64,000 bases of DNA from Stutzerimonas stutzeri. Its GTDB lineage: Bacteria > Pseudomonadota > Gammaproteobacteria > Pseudomonadales > Pseudomonadaceae. The notes beneath the pieces are model-generated. The model was not told the origin of the DNA, ran no database searches, and saw only the letters and a program-made list of their open reading frames with translations. Location of the stretch: positions 124,001-188,000 of the forward strand of contig NZ_PPXG01000001.1 of assembly GCF_002909485.1 (NCBI RefSeq). Reading direction: 5' to 3'. Below are positions 1-8,864 of the stretch, piece after piece. Positions within the stretch are counted from its first letter, which is position 1, and the number at the start of each line of letters is the position of its first letter. The position numbers and the translations under genes are program-made.

Positions 1-485
1 CGATCCACGAAGAAGTTCTCGGCGCGCCCGATAAGCAATGTTTCGCCTCCGGTAGCGTCGATCGCCTCCCGCGCCGCACACATTCGCTCAGTTGCCTCAG
101 CAAGCTCGCGCAATGGCTCGCGCGGGTCGCCTGTGGAGTCCTCGATGGAAATACCCGCGACACCGGTTCCGACCGCCATCCGCACGCTTTCGGCCACGCC
201 TTCGGGCGTATTGGCGTAGCCACTCTCGAAATCGGCGTTCACGGGCAGATGGGTGGCTTGGACCATGTAGCGCATATGGGCGAGAACCTCGTCGCGCTGC
301 ATCTGTCCATCGGCACGGGCACACGACCAAGCATAGCCAGAGCTGGTCGTCGCCAGCGCCTTGAAACCGAGACCTGCGAGGACACTCGTGCTGCCGGCAT
401 CCCAAGGGTTGGGCAGGACGAAGCAGCCCGACTGATGCAGCGCACGAAAAGCGGCACGTTTTTGCGACACACTGGGATGGACCAT
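1..485 (-). CDS. PEP mutase / isocitrate lyase family protein (partial, 3' end off window)
   Basis: The minus-strand reading frame opens at an ATG (485) with an AGGAGG ribosome site just upstream and is still open at base 1, giving 161 codons. The protein begins MVHPSVSQKRAAFRAL and carries the family hallmarks DAGSTSVLAGLG, PVNADFESGY and GISIEDSTGD, where the Asp/Glu residues bind the metal in the (beta/alpha)8 barrel. The family includes PEP mutase, methylisocitrate lyase and oxaloacetate decarboxylase-like enzymes acting on C-C or C-P bonds of alpha-oxoacids. The substrate cannot be told here, because the C-terminal half with the gating loop lies outside the window. The next gene to the right is divergent and unrelated. 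Confidence 0.85.
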   Translation of the reverse strand, partial: MVHPSVSQKRAAFRALHQSGCFVLPNPWDAGSTSVLAGLGFKALATTSSGYAWSCARADGQMQRDEVLAHMRYMVQATHLPVNADFESGYANTPEGVAESVRMAVGTGVAGISIEDSTGDPREPLRELAEATERMCAAREAIDATGGETLLIGRAENFFVD

Positions 486-838
486 GAACCCTCCTGATTG
501 GTGATATGGGTGGGCACGACGCTCTTCGATTCGCCGCAGCGCGTCGTCAAAGACTAGATGGAATACGGCGTGCCGTGGTTGTTGGTGCATGCGCTGCAGG
601 GTGCCACAGCGCTATTCGCTATCCTTGTAGAACGGTCGAGCTCATCGCGCCTTCGTGGTGATCCGCGCCGGGCACTTATCCGTGCTACGACGGTGCGTAG
701 AGGCTTGTGATGACAGGCGGCGATATCATCAACCCGCACTTGTCCGTCCGACACGTCCGTTTGCACTCGCATGTCGTGGCTTCTACAACGTAACGTGCAG
801 CTACCACCTGGCCGGCAATGCCATACGACGAGGATTTG
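486..838. other. Intergenic stretch, 353 bp, no gene recognised
   Basis: This gap lies between two divergent genes (starts at 485 and 839), so it must hold promoters for both. Short open frames exist on both strands, but none has a convincing ribosome site or recognisable protein. I see no clear operator, hairpin with a T-run, or RNA gene. Confidence 0.5.
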
Positions 839-1885
839 ATGACGACCGACAAACAGCAATTTGCCAGCGACAACTATTCCGGCATCTGCCCTGAAGCCTG
901 GGACGCCATGGCGAGAGCGAACCAGGGCCACGACAGGGCATACGGCGACGACCAATGGACCGCCTGCGCGGCTGACCACTTCCGCGCATTGTTCGAGACC
1001 GACTGCGAGGTGTTCTTCGCCTTCAACGGTACGGCGGCCAATTCGCTGGCGTTGTCGTCCCTTTGCCAGAGCTACCACAGTGTGATCTGTGCCGACATCG
1101 CCCACGTCGAGACGGACGAATGCGGCGCGCCGGAATTCTTCTCCAATGGCTCCAAGCTGCTGCTCGGGAGGACCGAGGGCGGCAAGCTAACGCCCGCCGC
1201 CATTCGCGAGATCGCCCTGAAGCGCAAGGACATCCATTACCCCAAGCCGCGGGTGGTTAGCCTGACCCAGGCCACAGAAGTCGGTACCGTCTACCAGCCC
1301 GACGAGCTGCGTGCCATCAGCGACATCTGTAAGGACCTCGGGTTGCACCTGCACATGGACGGCGCGCGCTTCGCCAATGCCTGCGCTTACCTGGGCATGT
1401 CGCCCGCCGAGCTGAGCTGGAAGGCCGGCGTCGATGTGCTCTGTTTCGGTGGCACGAAGAACGGCATGGCGGTGGGCGAGGCCATCCTGTTCTTCAATCG
1501 CGAACTGGCCACGGATTTCGAGTACCGCTGCAAGCAGGCTGGCCAGCTTGCCTCCAAGATGCGTTTTCTTTCGGCGCCGTGGGTCGGGCTTCTGGAAAAC
1601 GGCGCGTGGCTGAGATACGCCGAACACGCCAACCGTTGTGCCCAGCTGCTGGCCGAGTTGATTCAGCCGTTGCCTGGTGTCGAGTTGATGTTTCCGGTGC
1701 AGGCCAATGGCGTCTTCGTCAGCCTGCCGCCATCGGCACTGGAGGCGCTCAGGAACCGCGGCTGGATGTTCTACACCTTCATCGGTGTCGGCGGTGCGCG
1801 CTTCATGTGCTCGTGGGACACCAGCGAAGCGCGGGTACGTCAGCTGGCCGATGACATACGTGCGGCCGTAACCGACGCCCTGTAG
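839..1885 (+). CDS. Threonine aldolase-like PLP-dependent beta-eliminating lyase
   Basis: A 348-aa fold-type I PLP enzyme of the low-specificity L-threonine aldolase family, which cleaves threonine or related beta-hydroxy amino acids to glycine plus an aldehyde. Visible hallmarks are FASDNYSG at the N-terminus, FNGTAANSLAL for cofactor binding, HMDGARFANA containing the PLP-contacting Asp and Arg, and CFGGTKNGMAVGEA with the Schiff-base lysine. The start at 839 (MTTDKQQF) was chosen over an in-frame ATG at 818 because GAGG lies about 6 nt upstream of it. Length is normal for the family (about 340-350 aa). It stands alone, divergent from the PEP mutase-like gene. Confidence 0.9.
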   Translation: MTTDKQQFASDNYSGICPEAWDAMARANQGHDRAYGDDQWTACAADHFRALFETDCEVFFAFNGTAANSLALSSLCQSYHSVICADIAHVETDECGAPEFFSNGSKLLLGRTEGGKLTPAAIREIALKRKDIHYPKPRVVSLTQATEVGTVYQPDELRAISDICKDLGLHLHMDGARFANACAYLGMSPAELSWKAGVDVLCFGGTKNGMAVGEAILFFNRELATDFEYRCKQAGQLASKMRFLSAPWVGLLENGAWLRYAEHANRCAQLLAELIQPLPGVELMFPVQANGVFVSLPPSALEALRNRGWMFYTFIGVGGARFMCSWDTSEARVRQLADDIRAAVTDAL

Positions 1886-1987
1886 CCGCGGACGATGTAA
1901 CCGTTCGCGAAGTGGCTCGGAAATACACGGCTAGCGGCTATTGAGCCCTGCTCGTTTGAATAAGGCTGGAGCAGCGCTGCAGCGAGG

Positions 1988-2896
1988 CTAGATTCTGGTT
2001 TGCTCGAGCAGTGCACGGCGGAACGCCTGTGCCACAGGCCCGAGCGGCTCATCCAGGCGGTGCGCCAGATAAGCTTCTGATTGCACTTCGCTGCGTCTGC
2101 CGAGGTCGGGAATGGCAACGCGCACAAGTCGGCCAGCATCCAGGTCATCCTGAATCTGCCACGCCGGCAACCTACCCCAACCGAGCCCGGCGCGAATCAG
2201 CGCGGCCTTTGCCTCCTGGGTGTTTACTCGACAGGTGAATGGGGAGAGAACGCCGAACGAGCGGCCTTCCGAGAGTGGGGTAGGGTCAGTCAATACCACC
2301 TGCAGAAACCCCGCGAGTTCCGGCAAGCCGAACGGCGCATGGTTGCCGAGTTCTGCCAGCGGATGATCGCTACGCACGACAGCGATCTGCCGAATCGAGC
2401 TGATCGCCTCCAGTGCGAGTCGAGGATTTCGAAAATCTTCTCCAACGACGATTGCGAGCGTGCAGCGCTTTTCATCCAGCGCTGCAATCGGGCCACCCAG
2501 GGCCTGTGACTCCAGACGAAAGCTGGTGGAAGGAAAGTCGACGCTCGCCTGGGTAATGGCCTGCGCCACCGCTTCGATCGGAAACAGCGTATCCACCACC
2601 AGGGTCAGTTCCAGCTCGACACCCGCGCCCAGTGCGCGAGCCCGAGCACGCATGGCATCAGCGCGCAGCAGGATGTCGCGTGCATGGGCCAGCAACGCCT
2701 GGCCCTCTGGTGTCAGTACGGGACGATAGCCGCTGCGATCAAACAGCTGCAGGCCCAGTTCCGTCTCCAGATTCGCAATTGCATGACTGATGGCCGACTG
2801 CACGCGCAAAAGCCGTGCGGCGCCGGATCTAAAGCTTCCGCTGTCGGCCACCGTCACGAATGTACGAATCTGATCCAGCGTCATGCCATCGAGCAT
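1988..2896 (-). CDS. LysR-family transcriptional regulator
   Basis: A 302-aa LysR-type regulator. The N-terminal winged helix-turn-helix is evident from MTLDQIRTFVTVADSGSF and AISHAIANLETELGLQLF, followed by a linker helix and a periplasmic-binding-like effector domain (about residues 90-290). The start at 2896 (MLDGMTL) gives the usual short N-terminus; a GTG at 2935 and an ATG at 2884 are alternatives. It is divergent from wrbA and the MFS gene with about 100 bp between, the usual arrangement for a LysR regulator of its neighbours, so those two genes are its likely targets (inference). The effector is unknown. Confidence 0.9.
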   Translation of the reverse strand: MLDGMTLDQIRTFVTVADSGSFRSGAARLLRVQSAISHAIANLETELGLQLFDRSGYRPVLTPEGQALLAHARDILLRADAMRARARALGAGVELELTLVVDTLFPIEAVAQAITQASVDFPSTSFRLESQALGGPIAALDEKRCTLAIVVGEDFRNPRLALEAISSIRQIAVVRSDHPLAELGNHAPFGLPELAGFLQVVLTDPTPLSEGRSFGVLSPFTCRVNTQEAKAALIRAGLGWGRLPAWQIQDDLDAGRLVRVAIPDLGRRSEVQSEAYLAHRLDEPLGPVAQAFRRALLEQTRI

Positions 2897-2997
2897 GATC
2901 TGCCCCGTAGATCGAGTTGATCGAAATTTAATCACTCCGCGAGAGCGTTTTTAGCCATTAGCCTGGCTCCAGTCAATGCCATCGGAGGACTGCAGCA

Positions 2998-3624
2998 ATG
3001 ACGAACGTACTGGTGCTCTATTACTCATCCTATGGGCATGTCGAAGCACTTGCCCATGCCGTCGCCGAAGGCGCTCGCGAGGCCGGCGCGCTTGCAGACG
3101 TCAAGCGGGTGCCCGAACTCGTTCCGGAGCAGGTCGCCCGCAAAGCGGGATACAAGATGCTCCAGTCCGCCGCAGCGGCAACTGTGGCGGAATTGCCGAG
3201 TTACGACGCGATCGTGATCGGCACGCCGACGCGTTTCGGCAACATGGCAGCGCAGATGAAAAACTTTTTCGACCAGTGCGGTGGCCTGTGGGCCGAGGAC
3301 AGGCTGGTTGGAAAGGTGGGAAGCGTCTTTACCTCGACGGGAAGCCAGCATGGGGGCCAGGAAAGCACCATTCTGGCGACCCACACCGTACTGCTTCATC
3401 TTGGGATGGTCGTGGTTGGGCTGCCGTATAGCTTCAAGGGCCAGCTCCGGATGGATGCTATTAGCGGCGGCACGCCCTATGGCGCTTCGACTCTGGCCGA
3501 TGACGGCAGCGGCGGTGACCGTCGGCCAAGCGAGAACGAGCTGCAGGGTGCGCGTTTCCAGGGGCGACACGTCGCACGTGTTGCTGCAGCACTCGCTGCC
3601 AATCCCCTCGGAGCGCCGAGATGA
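2998..3624 (+). CDS. wrbA: NAD(P)H:quinone oxidoreductase, WrbA type
   Basis: A 208-aa flavodoxin-like protein. FMN-binding elements of the WrbA family are clear: [12 protein letters not shown] near the N-terminus for the phosphate loop, [19 protein letters not shown] for the isoalloxazine loop, and [13 protein letters not shown]. The enzyme performs two-electron reduction of quinones, avoiding semiquinones and oxidative stress, in the cytoplasm. A GGAGG-like site lies before the ATG at 2998. The stop overlaps the start of the MFS gene by 4 bp (ATGA), so the two are translationally coupled. A divergent LysR gene suggests induction by a quinone or similar compound (inference). Confidence 0.93.
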   Translation: MTNVLVLYYSSYGHVEALAHAVAEGAREAGALADVKRVPELVPEQVARKAGYKMLQSAAAATVAELPSYDAIVIGTPTRFGNMAAQMKNFFDQCGGLWAEDRLVGKVGSVFTSTGSQHGGQESTILATHTVLLHLGMVVVGLPYSFKGQLRMDAISGGTPYGASTLADDGSGGDRRPSENELQGARFQGRHVARVAAALAANPLGAPR

Positions 3625-4868
3625 GCGCAGAGATCCGTCAGTCGCGTATGGGGCTGATCGTCTGGATCATTCTGACCTGCGGAATCGTTGCAGCTCTGCA
3701 TCTGGGCAAGGCCGCCATCGCCATACCGCTGCTACAGGCGGACCTGGGCTTAGATCTTGCTCAAGCCGGCTGGCTGACCGGCATATTTGCGGTGATCGGT
3801 CTGCTTGGCGGCGCGCCAGCCGGTGCGCTGGCAGCAGCGGCAGGCGATCGCAGGGCCTTACTGCTGGGGCTCGGAACCACCGCAGTTGCCGGAGCCGCAG
3901 GTGCAATCGCGCCATCATTCGCCGCTTTGCTCACTTCTCGATTGTTGGAGGGGCTAGGATTTCTGCTGATCATCGTCGCCGGTCCGGCGATTCTGGAGCG
4001 GCTAACGACTGGCCCGGAGCGGGACAAGGCATTCTCGCTATGGAGTTGCTTCATGCCATGCGGGGTAGCGTTGGCCATGGTCGGAGGGCCGCTGTTCCAG
4101 AGCTGGCAATGGTTCTGGTGGTCGAGTTCAGGACTCGCCGTAATCGCTGCAGTGGCCGTAACCTGTTGCATACCCCATGGCGTTTCGTCCGGGCTGCAGC
4201 GGCAGTTACTGGGAAATATTCGGCGCGTGCTTTATTCCCGGTCCACCGTTTTGCTGGCAGTTGTTTTCGCACTGTACAGCTTGATGTTCTTTGCTCTGTT
4301 CAGCTTCCTGCCTGTTCTGTTGATGGAACGTATGGATATCTCATATCGGGGCGCGGGACTTTTGAGCGCGCTGGCAAGTGCGGTTAATGCCAGTGGCAAC
4401 CTTGCTGCAGGCTATCTGCTCGTGCGCGGTGCCGGGCGTGGTGCGCTGATCCTGTTCGCCAGCGGCGTCATGGGTGCAGCCGGGCTTGGCATATTCCTGG
4501 GATTGTTCGAGCCGCTGACAACCTTCCTGCTGTGCCTGTTCTTTTCTGCCGTAGGCGGACTGATCCCGGCCACGTTGCTGGCATCCGCATCACTGGCAGC
4601 GCGAGAGACACCCCTCGTTCCAATTGCCGTCGGCCTGATGATGCAGGGCAGCAATCTGGGGCAATTGCTGGGCCCGGTCCTTGTCGGCGGCGTTACTGCA
4701 GCCTTCGGCTGGAGCGCTGCAGGTCCCGTTGTGCTGGTCGCGGCTATGGCAGCTGGTGTGACCGCGCTTTTTCTGCCTGCTGCATTTCAGCGCAGCGAAC
4801 CCACGGTTAGGACGGCCATGAGCCTTCCAGAAGCAGCGATGCACGGCCCTGACCCAAAAGAGCGCTGA
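3621..4868 (+). CDS. MFS transporter
   Basis: A 415-aa membrane protein with about 12 hydrophobic segments arranged as two bundles of six, as in the major facilitator superfamily. The first segment is [18 protein letters not shown], and a small-residue-rich loop with positive charges ([13 protein letters not shown]) follows the second and third helices at the usual motif A position. Cytoplasmic termini are expected. It overlaps wrbA by 4 bp and probably shares its transcript. The substrate cannot be assigned; pairing with a quinone reductase under a LysR gene hints at export of a toxic or redox-active compound, but that is inference. Confidence 0.85.
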   Translation: MSAEIRQSRMGLIVWIILTCGIVAALHLGKAAIAIPLLQADLGLDLAQAGWLTGIFAVIGLLGGAPAGALAAAAGDRRALLLGLGTTAVAGAAGAIAPSFAALLTSRLLEGLGFLLIIVAGPAILERLTTGPERDKAFSLWSCFMPCGVALAMVGGPLFQSWQWFWWSSSGLAVIAAVAVTCCIPHGVSSGLQRQLLGNIRRVLYSRSTVLLAVVFALYSLMFFALFSFLPVLLMERMDISYRGAGLLSALASAVNASGNLAAGYLLVRGAGRGALILFASGVMGAAGLGIFLGLFEPLTTFLLCLFFSAVGGLIPATLLASASLAARETPLVPIAVGLMMQGSNLGQLLGPVLVGGVTAAFGWSAAGPVVLVAAMAAGVTALFLPAAFQRSEPTVRTAMSLPEAAMHGPDPKER

Positions 4869-5135
4869 CACCTCGTATATCTTCGTGCGGAAGCTGTCGG
4901 ATTTTCATGGCTGGCGCGCCCCAAACTGGGGCCTGGCATTATCTGCGTGCGTCTTGCTGGTGCGTTATGCGGCGACAGGCGCAGTTGTCACCCGTATGGA
5001 TGGCAACGTGCCATCGATGGAGCGTTTCTTGCTGTGTTCCGGCTTTCTGCCTCTCCTGCTGACTCCTGGCCCCAGACATCGGGCTGCCGCGGCTATTCGG
5101 TCGAATCGCAGGACCATCACATCAAGCCCGAACCA

Positions 5136-7271
5136 ATGACCCACGAAATCCCCACCAGAACCAATCGTCGGAGCAGTTTGCTGACTTCCGAGGTGCTGGA
5201 CCGTCCTCGCGTCCTGGACACGCTGGTCAACAATCTTGAAGGTATGGCTTACCGCTGCCGCAATGATGCGTCATGGACGATGATCTTCGTCAGCCAGGGG
5301 TCGCTGGGTTTGTGTGGCTACACCGCTGCAGATTTGGTCGACGATACCCATGTCTCCTGGGAACGTATTACCTATCCGGATGACCGGCTGCGGGTACGGC
5401 GTAGCATCGAGACGGCCATTGCCGAGCTGGGCAGATTTGCCGTGCACTATCGGATTCGCACTGCGTCGGGCTTCCTCAAGTGGGTCATCGAACGAGGTGT
5501 CGCGGTGGCCGATGAGCAGGGCGAAATCGTGGTGGAGGGTTTCATTGAGGACATCACGGCGCAAAAGGCTGTACTCGACGCATTGGAGCAAGCCGAACTG
5601 CGTTACCGCAGCATTTTCGAGAATGCTTCAGAGGGAATTTTCCAGTCGACTCGTGATGGCCGTTATTTGGCCGCCAATCCTGCGCTTGCGCGAATCTATG
5701 GTTATGACAGTGCGTCCGAACTGGTGGCCGACCTGGCTGATATAGAGCGCCGTTTGTACGTTGAGGCTGGCCGCCGTGAGGCGTTCTGCCAGCAGATGGA
5801 GCTTCAGGGCGAGGTGCTTAACTTTGAATCCGAGGTGTATCGCCGCGACGGCACACGCATCTGGATTTCGGAGAACGCGCATGTGGTACGCGGATCCAGT
5901 GGTGAGTTCATCTGCTACGAAGGTACCGTGCAGGACATCTCCGAGCGTAAACACTATCAACAGCAGCTCGAGCGGCAGGCCAACCACGATCTGCTGACCG
6001 GCCTGCCCAATCGCATTCTGCTCAATGACCGTATCGAACAGGGGCTGGCGCGCGCGGCGCGTCTTGGCTATTACCTGACCTTGGTGTTCATCGATCTGGA
6101 TAATTTCAAATTCATCAATGATGGTCTTGGGCATGTGGTGGGCGACGAGCTGCTCAAGACCATCGCCGCTCGGCTTGCCGGCAGCCTGCGCAGTTCCGAC
6201 ACCGTCGCTCGGGTAGGCGGCGACGAGTTCGTGCTGGTGCTCAGTGATCACTACCGCATCAGCACGGTGATCTCGTTATTGGAGCGCGTGCTCAACGAGA
6301 TTAGCCGACCGGTCACGCTTGCTGGACGTGAGTTTCAGGTTGGGGCGAGCCTTGGTGTGGCGATGTTCCCTGACGACGGAGACGACGCGCAGACCCTCCT
6401 GAAACACGCAGATATCGCGATGTACGCCGCCAAGAAGCGGGGGCGCAACAACTTTCAGTTTTTTACTCAGGATCTCAACCGGATTGCCGACGAGCGTTTG
6501 AATCTTGAAGCGGCTATGCGCATAGCATTGGAGCGAAATGAGTTTGCGGTGCATTACCAGCCAAAGGTCGACGCGTCGCGACGTATCGTAGGGTTCGAAG
6601 CGCTGGCGCGCTGGACGCATGCCGAGCTGGGGGTGATCGGGCCCGATCGCTTCATTCCGGTAGCGGAAGAGAGCGGCCTGATCATGCCGCTGACGCTGGC
6701 CATCTTGCGACAGGCCGTCACTGATGCACGACAGTGGAATGAGGGACGCGATAGGCCGCTGCTGGTAGCCGTGAATCTGTCGCCCCTATTGTTTCTTGGC
6801 GGCGACGTGGTCGAGCGCGTCGTCGCGGTACTGGATGAAGTAGGGATGCCGCCGACGCAGGTCGAGCTGGAAATCACCGAAACGGTCTTTCTCGGCGACG
6901 ACACGCGGGCGGTCTCGATTCTCGCCGAGTTCAAGTCGCGCGGCTTCCGACTGGCGATGGACGATTTCGGTACCGGTTACTCGGCGCTCAGTTATTTGCG
7001 GCGGTTTCCGCTGGACATCATCAAGATCGATCGATCATTGGTCACCGGGCTTGAGCAGGAAGAGGAGGTGGCAATGATTGCCCGTGCAGCGATTTCGTTA
7101 GGCAAGAGCCTGCACAAGACGGTGGTGGCCGAAGGCGTGGAAAACCTGGCCCAATTCGAATTTCTCCGCCGTAATGGCTGCGACGAATTTCAGGGTTATT
7201 TACTGTCGCGGCCTCTGCCTGCGGTGCAGGTCGCGGCATTGCTGGCCGCGGGAGGAGTTGTCACCTTGTAG
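5136..7271 (+). CDS. PAS-PAS-GGDEF-EAL cyclic-di-GMP signalling protein
   Basis: A 711-aa cytoplasmic sensor with no obvious membrane segment. Two PAS domains occupy about residues 25-155 and 155-280, each ending in a PAC-like stretch (VVEGFIEDITAQK and CYEGTVQDISERK). The diguanylate cyclase domain has an intact GGDEF at residues 361-365, preceded by RSSD (352-355), the RxxD inhibitory site at the correct five-residue spacing. The phosphodiesterase domain has EAL at 488-490, then NLSP, EITE, DDFGTGYS, IKIDRS and AEGVEN, so all metal and catalytic positions look present. Both activities are therefore possible. The frame is open from 4947, but ATG 5136 is the sensible start. The 267 bp before it show no other gene. 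Confidence 0.93.
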   Translation: MTHEIPTRTNRRSSLLTSEVLDRPRVLDTLVNNLEGMAYRCRNDASWTMIFVSQGSLGLCGYTAADLVDDTHVSWERITYPDDRLRVRRSIETAIAELGRFAVHYRIRTASGFLKWVIERGVAVADEQGEIVVEGFIEDITAQKAVLDALEQAELRYRSIFENASEGIFQSTRDGRYLAANPALARIYGYDSASELVADLADIERRLYVEAGRREAFCQQMELQGEVLNFESEVYRRDGTRIWISENAHVVRGSSGEFICYEGTVQDISERKHYQQQLERQANHDLLTGLPNRILLNDRIEQGLARAARLGYYLTLVFIDLDNFKFINDGLGHVVGDELLKTIAARLAGSLRSSDTVARVGGDEFVLVLSDHYRISTVISLLERVLNEISRPVTLAGREFQVGASLGVAMFPDDGDDAQTLLKHADIAMYAAKKRGRNNFQFFTQDLNRIADERLNLEAAMRIALERNEFAVHYQPKVDASRRIVGFEALARWTHAELGVIGPDRFIPVAEESGLIMPLTLAILRQAVTDARQWNEGRDRPLLVAVNLSPLLFLGGDVVERVVAVLDEVGMPPTQVELEITETVFLGDDTRAVSILAEFKSRGFRLAMDDFGTGYSALSYLRRFPLDIIKIDRSLVTGLEQEEEVAMIARAAISLGKSLHKTVVAEGVENLAQFEFLRRNGCDEFQGYLLSRPLPAVQVAALLAAGGVVTL

Positions 7272-7279
7272 CCCCGGCG

Positions 7280-7609
7280 TCAGCTCTCGGTAGCGACGGC
7301 GCCATCCTTCCAGAGCTGCACCAGTTCCTGCGGCGCGCGCTCCTCGGCTACTTGCAGGATCATCTCGGCGTCGGTGTCCTCGCGCCGATAGTGCAACTCG
7401 ACCCTGAAGAAGCGCCGGTCGCCACCACCTACATTCTTGCTGGCGACCGGCAGGCAACGCTCGACTACCGAACAAAGCTCACGCCGCTGCGCGTCGTCGC
7501 AGTCGATGAATTCTATCTGTCTGGTTCGCGCCATCCCTGGGGCTGGGGCAAATCCGCCTTGGCGTGAGACGCGCAATGATGTCTCTGGCCCTAGTACTGG
7601 CATTTTCAT
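7280..7609 (-). CDS. Emfourin-like inhibitor of the neighbouring M4 protease
   Basis: A 109-aa cytoplasmic-type protein lying 9 bp downstream of the M4 protease gene on the same strand, with AAGGAGG right before its ATG. The pattern fits the emfourin (protealysin-associated inhibitor) family: a GGF motif near the N-terminus (SRQGGFAPAP), a central helix (RRELCSVVERCLP), a beta strand FRVELHYRRE, and a PQELVQLWKDG tail. In Serratia the protealysin operon encodes such a slow, tight-binding inhibitor of the mature enzyme (established knowledge). The assignment combines sequence pattern with gene position; the pattern match is from memory. The gene is convergent with the GGDEF-EAL gene and ends 9 bp from it. 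Confidence 0.75.
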   Translation of the reverse strand: MKMPVLGPETSLRVSRQGGFAPAPGMARTRQIEFIDCDDAQRRELCSVVERCLPVASKNVGGGDRRFFRVELHYRREDTDAEMILQVAEERAPQELVQLWKDGAVATES

Positions 7610-7618
7610 CTTGCCTCC

Positions 7619-8662
7619 TTAGCGTGGTGATACACCAACCTGCATCCAGGCGTGACGCACTGCTTCGACCGGACCTGATTGATGGCCGAACAAGCGCGCC
7701 GCCTGCTCCAGCGTTGTCTCGGCGAAGGTGATGAAATCTGCATCGTTCGGTAGTTGGGGATCACAGATGGTGTTGTACCAGATGCGTCCGGCCTGCTCCC
7801 ATGCGTAACCGCCGAGTGCTGCAGCGACTAGGTAGAACGCTCGGTTGGGGATACCGGAGTTCAGATGCACGCCGCCATTGTCATCCCAGGTTTCGATGAA
7901 GTCGCGCATATGTGCCGGTTGCGGATCGCGGCCAAGCAGGGGATCGTCATAGGCGCTCCCCGGGTTGGCCATGGAGCGCAGCGCAACGCCCTGGACCTTC
8001 TCGGTGAGTAACTCGGCGCCGATCAGCCAGTCTGCTTCTGCGGCGCTCTGGCGTAGGGCGTGCTGCTTGGCCAGTACGCCGAAAACGTCCGACACGGATT
8101 CGTTCAACGCGCCCGACTGATTGAAATAGATTAGCGCTGCTTCGCTTTCGATCAATCCATGCGCGAGCTCGTGTGCGACCACATCCAATGATCGCGTGAA
8201 GCGCTGGAACAGCTCGCCATCGCCATCGCCAAACACCATCTGCTCGCCATTCCAGAAGGCGTTTTCGTAGCCTTCGCCATAGTGCACGGTGCCGATCAGC
8301 GGCATGCCCAGGTCGTCAATCGAGTCTCGTTGGAAAACCTGCCAGAAGAACTCATAGGTCGCGCCGAGCGCATCGTAGGCCTCATCCACCGCCGGGTCGC
8401 CCGTGGCAGGTTGGCCCTCACGGCGGCGCGGGGTGCCGGGCAGCTGCATGCGTTGTTCGGCATCATGAATGAGCCGCTGCGGATGACCAGGTGTGCGTTG
8501 CTCGCCAAGTGCGGCAATCACCGTGGGGTGGGGTGGGCCGGGGTTGGGCAGCAGGCTGTGCAGATGATCCAGCGTGCCCAGGGCGCGATCTCGCTGGTAG
8601 GGCGAGCCGCGGTCGATGATACGGTCGAGTATGTATGGCGGGATGAAGGCATGCATGGGCAC
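7619..8662 (-). CDS. M4 family (thermolysin/protealysin-like) metallopeptidase
   Basis: A 347-aa zinc protease precursor. Counting from the Met at 8656, the zinc site HELAH is at 162-166, the third ligand lies in NESVSD (E186), and the catalytic His is in GGVHLNSGIPN (H264). There is no signal peptide. The short N-terminal part (residues 1 to about 50, with PPYILDRI) matches the short propeptide of protealysin-like enzymes rather than the long FTP/PepSY propeptide of thermolysin or elastase. AGGAG lies 8 nt before a GTG at 8662, which I prefer as the start; ATG 8656 is the alternative. It forms a two-gene unit with the emfourin-like inhibitor. Confidence 0.92.
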   Translation of the reverse strand: MPMHAFIPPYILDRIIDRGSPYQRDRALGTLDHLHSLLPNPGPPHPTVIAALGEQRTPGHPQRLIHDAEQRMQLPGTPRRREGQPATGDPAVDEAYDALGATYEFFWQVFQRDSIDDLGMPLIGTVHYGEGYENAFWNGEQMVFGDGDGELFQRFTRSLDVVAHELAHGLIESEAALIYFNQSGALNESVSDVFGVLAKQHALRQSAAEADWLIGAELLTEKVQGVALRSMANPGSAYDDPLLGRDPQPAHMRDFIETWDDNGGVHLNSGIPNRAFYLVAAALGGYAWEQAGRIWYNTICDPQLPNDADFITFAETTLEQAARLFGHQSGPVEAVRHAWMQVGVSPR

Positions 8663-8786
8663 CGGCGGTACTCCTGACTTGACGCGGCATCGACCAGCAT
8701 AGCTCCGAGTCGAACTGCCAGGACGACCGCCCATCAAAGGACTGCTGCGACGATCTGGCGCGGCCCTGCGGCGCACCCTTGGCGCG

Positions 8787-8825
8787 ATCTGCTGTCACTT
8801 GTGCTGCACCCCGCATCTGCTGTCA
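8787..8825 (+). repeat. 11-bp direct repeat upstream of cioA
   Basis: ATCTGCTGTCA occurs at 8787-8797 and again at 8815-8825, 28 bp apart start to start (nearly three helical turns), 40 bp before the cioA start. It could be a tandem regulator site or chance. Confidence 0.35.
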
Positions 8826-8864
8826 TTGCGCCGAGCGGGTGGTCATCTCACGAGGAGTTCACCA

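Noticed and set aside
8676..8700. Anr box upstream of cioA (TTGACGCGGCATCGA)
   Set aside because: The half-sites are five bases apart, not four, and the second half is not ATCAA; it is also distant from the cioA start.
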